Positions 52,206 through 61,138 of a DNA stretch of 64,000 nt are shown here, in pieces. Position 1 is the first letter of the stretch. The number at the start of each line of letters is the position of its first letter. This DNA comes from an uncultured Pseudomonadota bacterium (GTDB taxonomy: Bacteria > Myxococcota_A > UBA796 > CAJQPC01), in contig CAJXRZ010000002.1 in assembly GCA_913060515.1 (NCBI GenBank), forward strand, positions 62,001 through 126,000. Reading direction: 5' to 3'. The position numbers were made by a program, and so were the translations under genes. The notes under the pieces are model-generated. The model worked only from the letters and a program-made list of their open reading frames with translations. It did not search any database and was not told the DNA's origin.

Positions 52206-54560
52206 ATGTCATTCCGCCGCACCGCAAACCGCATCGCCATAGGGGCCGTGGTCACGTCGCTGGCCCTGCTCGCCACCCCTCTGCTCGCGCAGAGCGGGCC
52301 TGAAGTCTCGGGCGCCGTCGTGGCTGCTCAGGGAGACTCCAGCGACGTCACGGTCAGCTTTGACGGTGACCTGAGCGCAGCGCGCTCCTCCTACTACAAG
52401 GACGGGAACCTCGTCGTTGTCGAGGTCACCGGTGTTTCCATGGCCACGCCTGCGCCCGTTGAGGGAACAGGCTTGGTTGAGGGCGTCCGCTTTGACGCCT
52501 TCGGAAGCGATGGCGTGAAGGTCACCCTCGCGCTCAGCGTGCCCGCAAGCCAGGTTGACGTGCTCTCGGACTTGGTCGGACAAGACCTCTCGATCCGGGT
52601 CACGCCTGTCACTTCGATGAGCACGGACCCTCTGGCCATGTCTACGCCGGACACGGAGCTTGAGAACCAGGACCAGCGCGGTCAACAGGTAGGCGCCGTC
52701 TCCGGCCCAATCGACCTGAACGGCGCCGCACTGGCCTCGCTGGACTACGAGCACCAGGACACTGTCGCGCGGGTGGTCATCGGAACAACGGGAGGCGTGG
52801 ACTACAGCACCAGCCAACCCGAGCCCAACCTGCTCATCGTGGACTTCCCGGGCGCCAAGCTGCCCGCGTCGCTGGGTCGGGTGCTCGACACCTCCCAGTT
52901 CATCTCGCCAGTTCAAATGGTTCGTGCCTACAAGACACGCAGCGGCGTGCGCGTGGCCATCAGCCTGAACACCTCCTCTACCTGGAGCGTGAGCAACGGC
53001 CCTGACGACCTGATCTACCTGGACGTTCAGATTCCGGATCAGATGCAGGAAGACCGGGCTCTGGCCATGCAGTCTGGGTTGAGCGTCTCCCCCGCGAACC
53101 CCGGTCAGACCGGTGACCCCAGCGTCGCTGGCTACGCCACGAGCGAGACCTTGATCGGAGAGTCCGGTCAAACCAGTGACCCCTCCCAAGTGTGGGGAAG
53201 CGGCGGCGGAAGCGGCGGTTCTTCTGGCTTTACCGGCACCGCAAACGGCTTCATGATCGACAGCAATGCGGCCGCCGACGCCATGTACAGCGGCCGACGC
53301 ATCAACCTGGACCTGGTCGAAGCGGACATTCACTCCGTCTTCCGGTTGATCCATCACGTCTCTGGCTTGAACATCGTCGCTGGCGATGACGTTCAGGGCA
53401 AAGTCACCATGACCCTGGAAGATGTGCCTTGGGACCAGGCCTTTGCGGCCATTCTCCAGTCCAAGGGGCTGGGCGCGCAGCGCTTCGGAAACATCGTTCG
53501 AGTCGCACCCATCGAGATCATCAAGGCAGAGCAACAAGCTGCCCTGGAGGCTCAGAAGGCCCAGGAAGACTTGACTCCGCTCAAGGTTCTGGTAGTGCCG
53601 CTGAACTACGCCCAGGCCGATGCCATGGCGCAGCAGGTCTCTTCCATGCTGAGCCCGCGTGGCTCGGTAGAGGTCGACGCACGCTCCAACCAGCTCATCG
53701 TCAAGGAGACCGAGGACCGCTTGGCTCAGATTCGTGAGCTTCTGCGCCACATCGACCGTCAGACCCCCCAGGTTCAGATCTCCGCTCGGGTGATCGAGGC
53801 GACCTCCAGCTACAGCCGTGGCTTGGGTGTGCAGTGGGGCGGCGAGCTCGATGCAAGCGGAACCACTGGCTACGGTACCGGACTGTTCTTCCCGAACTCC
53901 ATCGGTGTGAGCGGTGGTGCCCAGCAGCAGCAACAGGGCGCCCAGAGTGGCGGCGTCTTCTACTCGCCGGACCAAGACAACTTGGCTGTCGACTTGGCTC
54001 CCGATGGCGAGGCCGGTTCGCTGGCCCTGAGCTTGGGAAGCATTCCGGGCTTGATCGACATCGACGCACGCCTGAGCGCGATGGAGTCCGAGGGCTGGGG
54101 AGAGATCATCTCCTCGCCGACGGTCACCACCCTGGACAACGTAGAGGCCATCATCCGGCAGGGTGCTCGCGTGCCTTTCCTCTCGACCTCTGCAGGCGGT
54201 ACCCAGGTCCAGTTCATTCAGGCTGCCTTGGTGTTGACGGTCAAGCCGCACATCACCTCCGACGGCAAGATCTTCATGGACATCGACGTGGAGAACAACC
54301 GTCCGGACTTCTCCAACGTGGTCCAGGGCCAGCCCGCCATCGTCATCAAGGAAGCCAGCACGCAACTGCTGGTCTCCGACCGGGACACCATGGTCATCGG
54401 CGGCGTCTACGCCTCCGAGGAGAACCACTCCTCCACCATGGTGCCCTTCTTTGGTCGTATTCCGGTGCTGGGCGTGCTCTTCCGGAACAAGAACTACCAG
54501 TCTTCCCGCCAAGAGATGTTGGTGTTTGTGACTCCGAGCATCGTGCGCCGGAACGACTAA
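52206..54560 (+). CDS. pilQ: Type IV pilus secretin PilQ
   Basis: 784 residues from ATG 52206, which gives a Sec signal ending LLAQ. Order: a first AMIN-like domain (about 35-135), a second (about 175-278, VARVVIGTTGGVDY, LIVDFPGAKL), a Gly/Ser linker, secretin N0/STN (about 363-441, NLDLVEADIHSVFRLI), N1 (about 457-517, VEVDARSNQLIVKET) and the secretin core (about 628-784, GWGEIISSPTVTTLDN, VPFFGRIPVLGVLFRNK). It forms the outer-membrane pore for the pilus. No pilA or motor ATPase gene is in the window. Confidence 0.96.
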   Translation: MSFRRTANRIAIGAVVTSLALLATPLLAQSGPEVSGAVVAAQGDSSDVTVSFDGDLSAARSSYYKDGNLVVVEVTGVSMATPAPVEGTGLVEGVRFDAFGSDGVKVTLALSVPASQVDVLSDLVGQDLSIRVTPVTSMSTDPLAMSTPDTELENQDQRGQQVGAVSGPIDLNGAALASLDYEHQDTVARVVIGTTGGVDYSTSQPEPNLLIVDFPGAKLPASLGRVLDTSQFISPVQMVRAYKTRSGVRVAISLNTSSTWSVSNGPDDLIYLDVQIPDQMQEDRALAMQSGLSVSPANPGQTGDPSVAGYATSETLIGESGQTSDPSQVWGSGGGSGGSSGFTGTANGFMIDSNAAADAMYSGRRINLDLVEADIHSVFRLIHHVSGLNIVAGDDVQGKVTMTLEDVPWDQAFAAILQSKGLGAQRFGNIVRVAPIEIIKAEQQAALEAQKAQEDLTPLKVLVVPLNYAQADAMAQQVSSMLSPRGSVEVDARSNQLIVKETEDRLAQIRELLRHIDRQTPQVQISARVIEATSSYSRGLGVQWGGELDASGTTGYGTGLFFPNSIGVSGGAQQQQQGAQSGGVFYSPDQDNLAVDLAPDGEAGSLALSLGSIPGLIDIDARLSAMESEGWGEIISSPTVTTLDNVEAIIRQGARVPFLSTSAGGTQVQFIQAALVLTVKPHITSDGKIFMDIDVENNRPDFSNVVQGQPAIVIKEASTQLLVSDRDTMVIGGVYASEENHSSTMVPFFGRIPVLGVLFRNKNYQSSRQEMLVFVTPSIVRRND

Positions 54561-54562
54561 TC

Positions 54563-55051
54563 GTGTTCGGTTTAGCTCTGGTGGGCTTCATGGCCGCCGG
54601 AAAGAGCACCCTGGGTGCTCCGCTTGCCCAGGCGCTCGGCCTGGGTTTTGTGGATCTGGATGAAGCCATCGTCCAAGACATGGGGACCACGATCCCGGAG
54701 CTCTTCGCACGAGACGGGGAAGCACACTTCCGGGAAGTCGAGGCCAGGGTGCTGCGGCAAGTCCTGGCCTTGGGTCCAGTGGTTCTGGCCTGCGGCGGCG
54801 GCGTTCTGGACACACCTGGCAACCTTCAAGCGCTTCAGAGCTGGGGGAAGACGGTCTTTGTGGAGGTGGACCTAGAGACCTCGATGGCGCGCATGGGGGC
54901 TGACCCCAGTCGTCCGTTGTCCACCGATCCAAAGCTCTCGGCACGCTTTGACCGCCGCCAAGCGGACTACAGACAGGCCGACCTGAGGGTAGACGGCACC
55001 CTAGAGCACACGGCGCTCGTCAAGCTGATCCAGGAGCATCCGTGGAGTTGA
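54563..55051 (+). CDS. aroK: Shikimate kinase
   Basis: 162 residues from GTG 54563, two bases after the pilQ stop. The P-loop is GFMAAGKST; the shikimate-binding DLDE follows (residues about 30-34) and the conserved GGG (ACGGGVL) near 78. The lid arginine region reads RPLSTDPKLSARFDRRQADY. It phosphorylates shikimate in aromatic amino-acid synthesis. Placement after pilQ and before aroB is conserved in many proteobacteria. Confidence 0.92.
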   Translation: MFGLALVGFMAAGKSTLGAPLAQALGLGFVDLDEAIVQDMGTTIPELFARDGEAHFREVEARVLRQVLALGPVVLACGGGVLDTPGNLQALQSWGKTVFVEVDLETSMARMGADPSRPLSTDPKLSARFDRRQADYRQADLRVDGTLEHTALVKLIQEHPWS

Positions 55052-56139
55052 AGGTTGAGCTCGGCTCTCGCAGCTATCCGATCGTGCTCGGTCACCTGGC
55101 GCAACTCGGGCCGTCTCTGGCACGGGAGAGGCGCCCTGGACGCTGCGTGCTGGTCAGCAATGAGGTGGTGGCCCCGCTTCATGCGCGCGCTGCGTTGGCG
55201 AGTCTGAAGGGGGCGGGTTTTGAGCCTACCTTGCTGCAGATCCCCGACGGCGAGGCCAACAAGACACTGCAGACTTGGCAGGGCTTGGTCGCCAAGCTCC
55301 TAGAGTCGGGTGTTGACCGACAGACCCCACTGATCTCGCTTGGTGGCGGGGTGACGGGGGACATCGTTGGCTTTGCGGCCGCATCGACCCTGCGTGGACT
55401 GCCCTTCGTGCAAGTCCCGACCACGCTCTTGGCGATGGTAGACGCCTCGGTCGGGGGCAAGACAGGGGTGAACACCCCTCAGGGCAAGAACCTTGTCGGG
55501 TCCTTCTACCAGCCCATCTTGGTGCTCGCAGCCATGGACACGCTGGCGACCCTCTCGCCGGAGGAGTTCCGATGTGGGCTTGGAGAAGTGCTCAAGCACG
55601 CTGTTCTGGAGGGGGAGTCCTTCTTCCAGTGGCTTGGGGACAACGCCCAGGCGGTGCTCGCTCAAGAGCCCCAGGCCCTGGAACAGGCCATCGCGCGCTG
55701 CTGTGCCTACAAAGCGCAGATCGTGGCCCAAGATGAGCGGGAGGGTGGAATCCGGGCTCTGCTCAACTGCGGGCACACTCTCGGGCATGCTCTTGAGCGA
55801 GAACTGGGTTTTGGCAGCTTGCGTCACGGCGAGGCTGTTGCCATCGGGATGCTTGGCGAGGCAGCCATCTGCGTGTCCCGAGGCCGGGCCGATTCGGCGT
55901 GGACAGGGCGGCTACGCGCCCTCACTCTGGCCTTGGGGCTCCCAGTAGTAGCCCCAGCTCAGCTGAAGGTTCCGGCGATTGTCCAAGCGACCCGGCATGA
56001 CAAGAAACGCGCCCATGGTATTCTCACGGCGGCGCTGCCCGCCGGGCCGGGCAGAGTCACGCTGTCTGCTGTTACACCCGCTGAGATCTCTGTCGCCGCC
56101 CAAGCGATTCTCCCTCCGGAGGCCGAATGTCCGTCTTGA
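55042..56139 (+). CDS. aroB: 3-Dehydroquinate synthase
   Basis: 365 residues from GTG 55042, overlapping aroK by ten bases. Signatures: DGEANKTLQTW, LGGGVTGDIVGFAAAS (NAD binding), VPTTLLAMVDASVGGKTGVN, GLGEVLKHAVL and NCGHTLGHALERE (zinc histidines), then RHGEAVAIGML. It catalyses the second step of the shikimate pathway. The end overlaps the next lipoprotein gene by 13 bases. Confidence 0.95.
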   Translation: MELKVELGSRSYPIVLGHLAQLGPSLARERRPGRCVLVSNEVVAPLHARAALASLKGAGFEPTLLQIPDGEANKTLQTWQGLVAKLLESGVDRQTPLISLGGGVTGDIVGFAAASTLRGLPFVQVPTTLLAMVDASVGGKTGVNTPQGKNLVGSFYQPILVLAAMDTLATLSPEEFRCGLGEVLKHAVLEGESFFQWLGDNAQAVLAQEPQALEQAIARCCAYKAQIVAQDEREGGIRALLNCGHTLGHALERELGFGSLRHGEAVAIGMLGEAAICVSRGRADSAWTGRLRALTLALGLPVVAPAQLKVPAIVQATRHDKKRAHGILTAALPAGPGRVTLSAVTPAEISVAAQAILPPEAECPS

Positions 56140-56705
56140 CCCCACTCCTGCTGACGCTGGCATGTTTACCCCAGACAGGCCACCCTGCGCCTGCGGACGC
56201 GACCATCGATCCCACGCCGGATGAGTACACCATGGCGCCCGAGTTTGCGGGCACCATCGACGACGGCCGAGGCTACTTGGTCAAAGTCGATGCCATGGTT
56301 CAAGACCTCAATGGCATTCCGCTGCCAGACACCGAGGTGGAGTTCACCTCCGAGTACGGGGGAATGTACATTCTGCCAGAGGCGGCGATTCGTGAGGTTG
56401 ACCCGCCGGATGCCGACGCTGAAGGCGCAGACTGCGATCTGGAGAGCGAGACCTACGACGCCGAAATCTGCGCGTGGTACGACATCGACACGGAGCTCTA
56501 CTTTGAGCTCTCGCCTTCTTACGCTGGCGACTACAAGCCCAACTACGTTGTGGCCAAGACGGACCGCTTTGGCAATGCCCGCATGTGGGTCTACGTGGAT
56601 GCATTTCCGAGCTCCGGCGACGATGGCTACTCGGCCGTGTTCATGAGCGCGAAGATCACAAACAGCTTCGCGGTGATCACCTTCTCCCCGGACAGTGGTG
56701 TCTGA
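56127..56705 (+). CDS. Ig-like lipoprotein embedded in the shikimate operon
   Basis: 192 residues. Signal [13 protein letters not shown] (Cys 13). The rest is acidic and beta-rich, with [26 protein letters not shown] near residues 50-75, quoted only for its core [14 protein letters not shown], the typical start of a Big_1-like Ig domain, and [16 protein letters not shown] later. A cysteine-bearing acidic loop ([14 protein letters not shown]) follows. It overlaps both aroB and aroQ, so it is made with them, but no link to aromatic synthesis is apparent. Family is only tentative. Confidence 0.7.
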   Translation: MSVLTPLLLTLACLPQTGHPAPADATIDPTPDEYTMAPEFAGTIDDGRGYLVKVDAMVQDLNGIPLPDTEVEFTSEYGGMYILPEAAIREVDPPDADAEGADCDLESETYDAEICAWYDIDTELYFELSPSYAGDYKPNYVVAKTDRFGNARMWVYVDAFPSSGDDGYSAVFMSAKITNSFAVITFSPDSGV

Positions 56706-57147
56706 GCAGCTTCTGGTGCTCCAGGGGCCGAACCTGAATCTCTTGGGTTCACGGGAGCCAGAGACCTATGGCACCACGACGCTGACCCAGATCCAGTCTG
56801 GGTTGGATTCTCTCGCATCCGATCTCGGGGTGGTGCTGCACCACTTTCAGGCCAACGGTGAAGGTGCGCTCATCGACCGCATTCATCTGGCCATGGATCA
56901 GGGCTTGGACGGTATCGTGTTCAACCCAGGCGGCTACACCCACACCTCGGTTGCCCTGCGTGACGCCTTGGTTGGCGTGGCCATTCCATTCGTGGAAGTG
57001 CACCTCTCCAACGTGCATGCACGGGAGAGTTTTCGGCACCGCAGCCTCTTGGCGCCGGTCGCAGTCGGCCAAGTCTGCGGCTTTGGAGCCTTCAGCTACA
57101 CCCTGGGTCTTCAGGCGCTTGTCCAAGAGCTTCGCGCCGGGGGTTGA
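56695..57147 (+). CDS. aroQ: 3-Dehydroquinate dehydratase, type II
   Basis: 150 residues from GTG 56695 (or the next GTG), overlapping the lipoprotein gene. Type II marks: [17 protein letters not shown] with the catalytic Tyr, [27 protein letters not shown] and FRHRSL with the catalytic His. It converts 3-dehydroquinate to 3-dehydroshikimate, the step between AroB and AroE. Length is normal. Confidence 0.95.
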   Translation: MVSEQLLVLQGPNLNLLGSREPETYGTTTLTQIQSGLDSLASDLGVVLHHFQANGEGALIDRIHLAMDQGLDGIVFNPGGYTHTSVALRDALVGVAIPFVEVHLSNVHARESFRHRSLLAPVAVGQVCGFGAFSYTLGLQALVQELRAGG

Positions 57148-57192
57148 GTCCAAGCGAGGGAGGGGATAGCCTCCGGCCACGCGGAGGCTGAA

Positions 57193-57639
57193 ATGGACTT
57201 GGACCAGATCAAGAACTTGCTTGAGATCCTCAAAGACCAAGAGGTGAACGAGTTCACATACGAGACCGAGGCTCTGTCCTTGTCGGTCAACTTTGGGGCC
57301 CAAGTGGTCCAAGGCATGGCGCCCATGATGGCGGCGCCTCAAATGGCGGCACCGGCGCCCGTCGCGGCAGCAGTGGATGCAGCCCCCGCTGTGAGTCCTG
57401 GTGTGGGCATCGAGTCCCCCATGGTGGGCACCTTCTACAGCGCACCAAGCCCCGAGCAGCCTGCCTTTGCAAAGGTGGGCGACAAGGTGTCCAAGGGACA
57501 GACCTTGTGCATCATCGAGGCGATGAAGCTCATGAACGAGATTGAGGCTGAGGTGTCCGGCACCGTGCTGGAGATCCTGGTTGAGAACGGCCAGCCGGTT
57601 CAGTTCGGTCAGGTGCTGTTCAAGATCGACCCGGCCTGA
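57193..57639 (+). CDS. accB: Biotin carboxyl carrier protein of acetyl-CoA carboxylase
   Basis: 148 residues, GAGG before the ATG. The N-terminal part is a helix-forming dimer region ([20 protein letters not shown]). An Ala/Pro/Met linker follows (about 45-75). The biotinyl domain (about 75-148) has [14 protein letters not shown] and the biotin site EAMKLMNEI. It carries the carboxyl group between AccC and the carboxyltransferase. Three bases separate it from accC. Confidence 0.96.
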   Translation: MDLDQIKNLLEILKDQEVNEFTYETEALSLSVNFGAQVVQGMAPMMAAPQMAAPAPVAAAVDAAPAVSPGVGIESPMVGTFYSAPSPEQPAFAKVGDKVSKGQTLCIIEAMKLMNEIEAEVSGTVLEILVENGQPVQFGQVLFKIDPA

Positions 57640-57642
57640 TCC

Positions 57643-59010
57643 GTGAGCAAGCCCCCATTTGAGAAGATTCTGGTCGCCAACCGTGGTGAGATCGCCTTGC
57701 GGATCATCCGGGCCTGTCGTGAGCTGGGCATCAAGACCGTCGCGGTCTACTCCCAGTGCGATGCGACCTCGCTCCACGTGCGCTTCGCAGATGAGTCGGT
57801 CTGCATTGGGCCTCCCCAGGCCTCGCTCAGCTACCTCAAGATCTCCAATGTCATCTCGGCAGCGGACATCACCGGAGCCGATGCAGTGCATCCTGGCTAC
57901 GGCTTCTTGGCTGAGAATGCAGGCTTCGCTGAGGTTGTAGAGAGCCATGGCATGACCTTCATCGGTCCCCGCCCCGAGCTGCTCCAGACCTTCGGCGACA
58001 AGCTGAGCGCAAAGGCGGCCGCACGCAAGGCCGGACTGCCCCTCATTCCAGGAAGCAAGGGCTCCATCGCAGATGTGGAGGAGGCCGTCGCCGTCGCCGA
58101 CGAGGTCGGCTACCCCATCATGCTCAAGGCTGCGGCCGGCGGCGGTGGGAAGGGCATGCGTGTGGTGGAGAGCGCCGACCAGCTGCGTCGCGTCTTCTCC
58201 CTCACCAGCAACGAGGCCCTCGCAGCCTTTGGAAACGGGGATGTCTTCATCGAGCGCTTCTTGCGCAATCCCCGTCACGTTGAGGTGCAGGTCGCAGGCG
58301 ACATGCATGGTGTGGCCGTTCACATGGCCGAGCGCGACTGCTCCATGCAGCGTCGGCACCAGAAAGTCCTGGAAGAAGCGCCTGCTCCCAACCTCTCCCC
58401 GGTGCTCGTGGAACGCATCCGCAGCGCGGCGGTCGAGTTGGTTCGGGCGGTCGGATACCACACCGTCGGGACCGTTGAGTTCCTGGTGGACGGTGAAGAG
58501 TTCTTCTTCCTCGAGGTCAACCCTCGGATTCAGGTCGAGCACCCTGTCACGGAGCTGGTGACGGGACTGGATCTGATCCAGCTGCAGATCCAGGTGGCTG
58601 CTGGCATGCCCATGCCGGTGACTCAGGAGCAGATCGTCGTGCGCGGGCACGCGATCGAGGCGCGGATCAACGCCGAAGATCCCTTCACCCATGTGCCCAG
58701 CCCGGGCAAGGTGACCGGCTTCTTCCTCCCAGGCGGTCCTGGCGTGCGCGTGGACTCCGCTGTGCATGAGCAAGCGGTGGTCCAGCCCTACTACGATTCC
58801 ATGGTGGCCAAGCTCATTGTGTGGGCGCCCACGCGGGAGAAGGCGCTGATCAAGATGCGTGGCGCCTTGGCCGAGTCGGTGGTCGAGGGGATCAAGACGA
58901 CGATCCCTCTGCACAAGGAGCTGCTTGTGCACCCCGACTTTGTCGCTGGAACCATGACGACGAAGACCTTGGACGCCTACCTGGCCAAGCGCCGAGAAGA
59001 CGCCAAGTAG
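57643..59010 (+). CDS. accC: Biotin carboxylase subunit of acetyl-CoA carboxylase
   Basis: 455 residues from GTG 57643. ATP-grasp family marks: KILVANRGEIALRIIRACRE, HPGYGFLAENAGFAE, the Gly-rich loop AAAGGGGKGMRVV, RHVEVQVAGDMHG, ERDCSMQRRHQKVLEEAPAP, and EVNPRIQVEHPVTELVTG. It carboxylates biotin on AccB with ATP and bicarbonate. Length is standard. The next gene begins 18 bases downstream. Confidence 0.97.
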   Translation: MSKPPFEKILVANRGEIALRIIRACRELGIKTVAVYSQCDATSLHVRFADESVCIGPPQASLSYLKISNVISAADITGADAVHPGYGFLAENAGFAEVVESHGMTFIGPRPELLQTFGDKLSAKAAARKAGLPLIPGSKGSIADVEEAVAVADEVGYPIMLKAAAGGGGKGMRVVESADQLRRVFSLTSNEALAAFGNGDVFIERFLRNPRHVEVQVAGDMHGVAVHMAERDCSMQRRHQKVLEEAPAPNLSPVLVERIRSAAVELVRAVGYHTVGTVEFLVDGEEFFFLEVNPRIQVEHPVTELVTGLDLIQLQIQVAAGMPMPVTQEQIVVRGHAIEARINAEDPFTHVPSPGKVTGFFLPGGPGVRVDSAVHEQAVVQPYYDSMVAKLIVWAPTREKALIKMRGALAESVVEGIKTTIPLHKELLVHPDFVAGTMTTKTLDAYLAKRREDAK

Positions 59011-59028
59011 GCTGCGCTAGGCCCTGAT

Positions 59029-60936
59029 GTGGCATCATCTGTTTCCTTCGAGCTGGCACTCGGAGGGCGGAGGGTGCCTGTGGCGGACCTGGATCGAAAC
59101 GAGCTCGAACAGCGGGCCCTGCGAGAGCTCTCGCGGGACCAGCTCGACCGAGCCACGCAGACCTACATCGAGATCCTCCGCATGGAGCCGCGGGACCGCC
59201 GCATCCGGCAGAAGCTGGCGGAGCTCTACCTAAAGGGCGGCCGGCGGCGTGACGCGGAGCGCCAGTACAGGCAGCTGTACAAGGCCTATCGCCACGACGG
59301 CAACCACCGGGCGCTGGTCGCGGTGCTTCTCAAGGTGCAGCAGCTCGCGCCAGAAGACTTCGAGATGCGTGGACGCCTGGGGGAGAGCTACCGGAACCTG
59401 GGAAGGGCCAGCGAGGCCAAGCCGCTGCTGGAGGATGCCTGGCGTTCCCTGATGCGCCAAGACATCGAGATGGCCCTGGGCTTCGCCGACATGCGCTTGG
59501 GCTTGGACCCCTCAGACATTCCCTTCCTGACCGAGATCGCGGAGGGACTCGTCTCCCTGAACATGAACCTGCGGGCCTTTGGCTACTACGAGAAGGGCAT
59601 TCGTCTCTACAGGGACCGAGGCCAGGTTGAAGAGATGGGACGTTTGGCCGTTCGTGCGCTGGAGCTCAAGCCTGACGAGCCGGATCTGCTTCGTGCCGCA
59701 GCCGAGGCCAGCCTCTCTGTGGACGACGCAGCGACCGCTCTTCAGCACTTGCAGCCGGCCTTCGCCAACAACCCCAACGACCCCGTCGTCTTGGACCTGA
59801 TGGCCCGTTGCTTTGAGCACGCGGGAGATCTGCCCAAGGCCCGCCGGGTTTTGATGGAGCTGGCCAGGGTGCAGCGGGCGAGCTCAAAGCCCGGGGATTG
59901 GCTCTCCGCGCTGGAACGGGCAGACAAAGCGGGCGAGCCGGGCTTGAGTGCTGAACTGGAGCAAGCTCAAGCGGCCCTGGCGCTCGCTGAGCTGCGTTTG
60001 CACCAGCTTCCCTCGGCTGCACCGGAGGGAGAGGCCAAAGGCCGGCCCTGCGTTCAGGCGGACGTGTTTGTGCGCTACGGCTTTGTTGATCGCGCTGCGT
60101 CGACCTTGGACGCAGCGCGCCAAGAGCTTCCAGAGGATCTCGCACTCCTGGCGTGGCGTGCCGAGGTCGCAGCAATCCAAGAAGACAAGCCCCTGGCCAT
60201 TCGTCTGGGCAAGCTCTTCCTGGCCTCGGTTACAGGAGACGAAGCGATGCGCGCTGCGGATCGACTCCGCAGCTTGGGAGCCCAGGTCGACCTGCCGGAT
60301 CCCGCCGCGCACTCCACAGACGAGGACGAGCTGATCGACGATGAGGAGTACATCGACGACCCGCCTACGGACGCTGGAGATGTGCTCGAGGACGAGCTGG
60401 ACCCCTTCTCCTCGGCACCAGACCCCTTCGCGGACGACTTGGACCCATTCGCTCAGGCCATCAAGTCCCGTGGAATGCAGACTGTCGATGTGGATGCCTC
60501 CCTCGATGCATCTATGGACGCAGACCCCTTTGCGGGCCTGGATCTGGACGAGGACGAAGATGAGGGACAGGACAACGCGGCGGATGCCATTGAAGAGGCC
60601 CGGGGGCTCATCGGAATGGGCGAGTTCTCCGAGGCACTGAGTGCCCTCAGCGGACTTGGTGGCCTAGAGGCCGCCACCTTGCGCGCCCGCTGTCAGCGGG
60701 AGCTGGGAGACGCCTCCGGGGCACTCAGCGCGCTGCGGGACATACTGGACGAGGCCGACGAGGGAGAGCCCCACTGGATGGAGGCGCTCTTCGAGCTGGC
60801 GGACTTGGCCGGCCGCGGCCAAAAGCCCAAGCTGGCCTTGCGGACCTTGAAACGAGTGCACGACAAGGACCCGACTTGGCGCTCAAAGGATGTCGCTGCC
60901 CGGGTGCGTCTGCTTCGGAAGCGGCTCCAGAAGTAG
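59029..60936 (+). CDS. Large cytoplasmic TPR protein
   Basis: 635 residues from GTG 59029. No signal peptide. TPR-like repeats run over about 30-380 (QTYIEILRMEPRDRRIRQKL, LGESYRNLGRASEAKPLLED, RALELKPDEPDLLRAAAEAS, ARCFEHAGDLPKARRVLMEL). An acidic, Asp/Pro-rich linker (about 425-520: DELIDDEEYIDDPP, DELDPFSSAPDPFADDLDPF) leads to a second short TPR block at the end. It resembles the FrgA-type TPR proteins found after accBC in myxobacteria, an impression only. Probably a scaffold or regulator. Confidence 0.78.
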   Translation: MASSVSFELALGGRRVPVADLDRNELEQRALRELSRDQLDRATQTYIEILRMEPRDRRIRQKLAELYLKGGRRRDAERQYRQLYKAYRHDGNHRALVAVLLKVQQLAPEDFEMRGRLGESYRNLGRASEAKPLLEDAWRSLMRQDIEMALGFADMRLGLDPSDIPFLTEIAEGLVSLNMNLRAFGYYEKGIRLYRDRGQVEEMGRLAVRALELKPDEPDLLRAAAEASLSVDDAATALQHLQPAFANNPNDPVVLDLMARCFEHAGDLPKARRVLMELARVQRASSKPGDWLSALERADKAGEPGLSAELEQAQAALALAELRLHQLPSAAPEGEAKGRPCVQADVFVRYGFVDRAASTLDAARQELPEDLALLAWRAEVAAIQEDKPLAIRLGKLFLASVTGDEAMRAADRLRSLGAQVDLPDPAAHSTDEDELIDDEEYIDDPPTDAGDVLEDELDPFSSAPDPFADDLDPFAQAIKSRGMQTVDVDASLDASMDADPFAGLDLDEDEDEGQDNAADAIEEARGLIGMGEFSEALSALSGLGGLEAATLRARCQRELGDASGALSALRDILDEADEGEPHWMEALFELADLAGRGQKPKLALRTLKRVHDKDPTWRSKDVAARVRLLRKRLQK

Positions 60937-60937
60937 T

Positions 60938-60966
60938 TTGCTCGGCCTGGTCTTGGGGCTTAGATT
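60938..60966 (+). promoter_or_regulatory. Sigma-70 promoter of the tRNA-Gly gene
   Basis: TTGCTC (60938-60943), a 17-base spacer and TAGATT (60961-60966) lie just before the tRNA. Transcription would start near 60973, five bases before the mature 5' end. It begins right after the stop of the TPR gene. Confidence 0.55.
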
Positions 60967-60977
60967 CGGGTGGCTAC

Positions 60978-61053
60978 GCGGGAGTAGCTCAGTTGGTAGA
61001 GTCCAAGCTTCCCAAGCTTGTTGTCGCGGGTTCGAATCCCGTCTCCCGCTCCA
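60978..61053 (+). tRNA. tRNA-Gly (anticodon CCC)
   Basis: 76 bases with encoded CCA. The acceptor stem GCGGGAG pairs with CTCCCGC. The D arm is GCTCAGTTGGTAGAGT, with a G-U at its end. The anticodon arm is CAAGC-TTCCCAA-GCTTG, giving anticodon CCC, which reads GGG. The T arm is GCGGG-TTCGAAT-CCCGT. All arms fold without mismatch apart from wobble pairs. A promoter stands before it and an intrinsic terminator after it, so it is a single-gene unit. Confidence 0.96.
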
Positions 61054-61060
61054 TACATGA

Positions 61061-61095
61061 AAGGCCCGCCTCAGATGAGGCGGGCCTTTTCTTTT
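61061..61095 (+). terminator. Rho-independent terminator after tRNA-Gly
   Basis: AAGGCCCGCCTC-AGAT-GAGGCGGGCCTT is a perfect 12-bp stem with a four-base loop, followed by TTCTTTT. It ends the tRNA transcript. Read from the other strand it has only a short T-run, so it may also catch transcripts of the convergent MopE-like gene. Confidence 0.9.
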
Positions 61096-61138
61096 CAGCA
61101 GCCAGGGACCCAGGCTCAGCGCCTGGGTCGATGTCAGC

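Noticed and set aside
52209-54512. Open frame of 767 codons antisense to pilQ
   Set aside because: Product has no domain pattern and mirrors pilQ codon bias. The same applies to 43341-45275 (antisense to pilY1) and 56749-58932 (antisense to accB/accC).
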